Source: a virus. Taken from it: a DNA stretch of 22,058 nucleotides. The stretch covers positions 1 to 22,058 of the IMG/VR virus record IMGVR_UViG_3300022851_000126; one strand, 5' to 3'. Made by a program: the position numbers and the translations under genes. Of this stretch, positions 21,806-22,058 are shown in pieces. Position 1 is the first letter of the stretch. Every line of letters starts with the position of its first letter. Below the pieces are notes generated by a model. That model was not told where the DNA came from. It ran no database searches and was given only the letters and a program-made list of their open reading frames with translations.

Positions 21806-21883
21806 GTCAATCTCCTGTCTGGGTTAGGTCTGCTGTTAAGCAGTCAGGGATAACTTGCTATTAACAAGATAAAAATAAAAAAA
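21805..21883. other. Leader between capsid and head-associated genes
   Basis: This gene-free stretch of about 80 bases holds the T-run of the capsid terminator and a small inverted repeat (ctgct at 21830-21834 with agcag at 21839-21843). The AGGAGA ribosome site for the 185-residue gene follows. I could not identify a convincing promoter. Confidence 0.5.
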
Positions 21884-21901
21884 GGGGGTTTTTACACCCC
21901 C
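21884..21901 (-). terminator. Strong rho-independent terminator downstream of the capsid gene
   Basis: On the coding strand a GC-rich six-base-pair stem (GGGGGT with ACCCCC-type pairing) encloses a six-base loop and is followed by TTTTTTTATTTTT (21871-21883). It starts six bases after the capsid stop. This is the clearest transcription signal in the window. Confidence 0.85.
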
Positions 21902-21907
21902 AATAAC

Positions 21908-22058
21908 TTAGCTAGATCCGGGAGAACCATAAATGCCAAGTGGGTCAGAAACGCCGAACGAATAACGCTCACGGGCTTTGTATCGTACATTGCCTGTGTC
22001 GAAATCTCCATCCATGCTAGTTTCCAGAGCGGTACGCTCAAAATGCTTCATTCCGTTA
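21908..22058 (-). CDS. C-terminus of major capsid protein (N4 gp56-like), 5' part outside window
   Basis: Fifty codons to the TAA at 21908 are in the window; the gene continues beyond its end. The visible end is NGMKHFERTALETSMDGDFD, then TGNVRYKARERYSFGVSDPL and GIYGSPGSS. The YKARERYSFG and DPLGIYGSPG blocks are the closing motif I recall for the N4 gp56-like HK97-fold capsid family of marine podophages. The following terminator suits a highly expressed capsid gene. The short visible length is the main uncertainty. Confidence 0.78.
   Translation of the reverse strand, partial: NGMKHFERTALETSMDGDFDTGNVRYKARERYSFGVSDPLGIYGSPGSS

Overview
The window looks like the structural (late) half of a tailed-phage genome of the short-tailed, podovirus-like kind. 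It resembles uncultured marine phages known from metagenomes (pelagiphage and Mediterranean-phage type relatives). Every gene I can support is on the minus strand. Genes are tightly packed, many junctions are TAATG or ATGA overlaps, and no gene-free stretch exceeds about 100 bases. No tRNA, integrase, CRISPR array, insertion sequence or host gene was seen. The family names are recalled from homologues and no search was run. The host cannot be read from this sequence.

In the direction of transcription (high to low coordinates), the window opens with the C-terminus of the major capsid protein. A strong terminator, a small head-associated beta-rich protein, a second terminator and another small virion protein follow. 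Next come three short basic proteins: an HNH-type nuclease, a His/Lys-rich 56-residue protein, and a DUF6321-like protein. The connector region follows, with two adaptor-like proteins separated by a 113-residue protein that appears to use a TTG start. After two small virion or accessory proteins come two repeat-built fibre-type proteins. The larger has eighteen uninterrupted 17-residue repeats and ends in an S74 self-cleaving chaperone domain.

The lysis module lies inside the tail region: a small acidic protein, three tandem membrane proteins (one a GTA-type 3TM holin) and a DUF5675 protein. A glycine-rich low-complexity gene comes next and is bracketed by short direct repeats. A large nozzle- or stabilisation-type tail protein follows, then two small virion proteins. 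The last part is a block of large, repeat-rich proteins that probably form the ejected internal core: an Ala/Gly-rich 839-residue protein, a GNAT-like 170-residue protein, a Gln-rich 705-residue repeat protein, a 575-residue protein, and the first 956 residues of a giant protein that runs off the window.

The most unusual features are the amount and regularity of protein-coding tandem repeats (9, 12, 17, 22 and 54 residues in different genes), short sequence cassettes shared between separate virion genes, and the repeat-bracketed glycine-rich gene. I did not find convincing evidence for a wholly new system. These repeat and cassette features, and the uncertain lytic enzyme, are the best leads.
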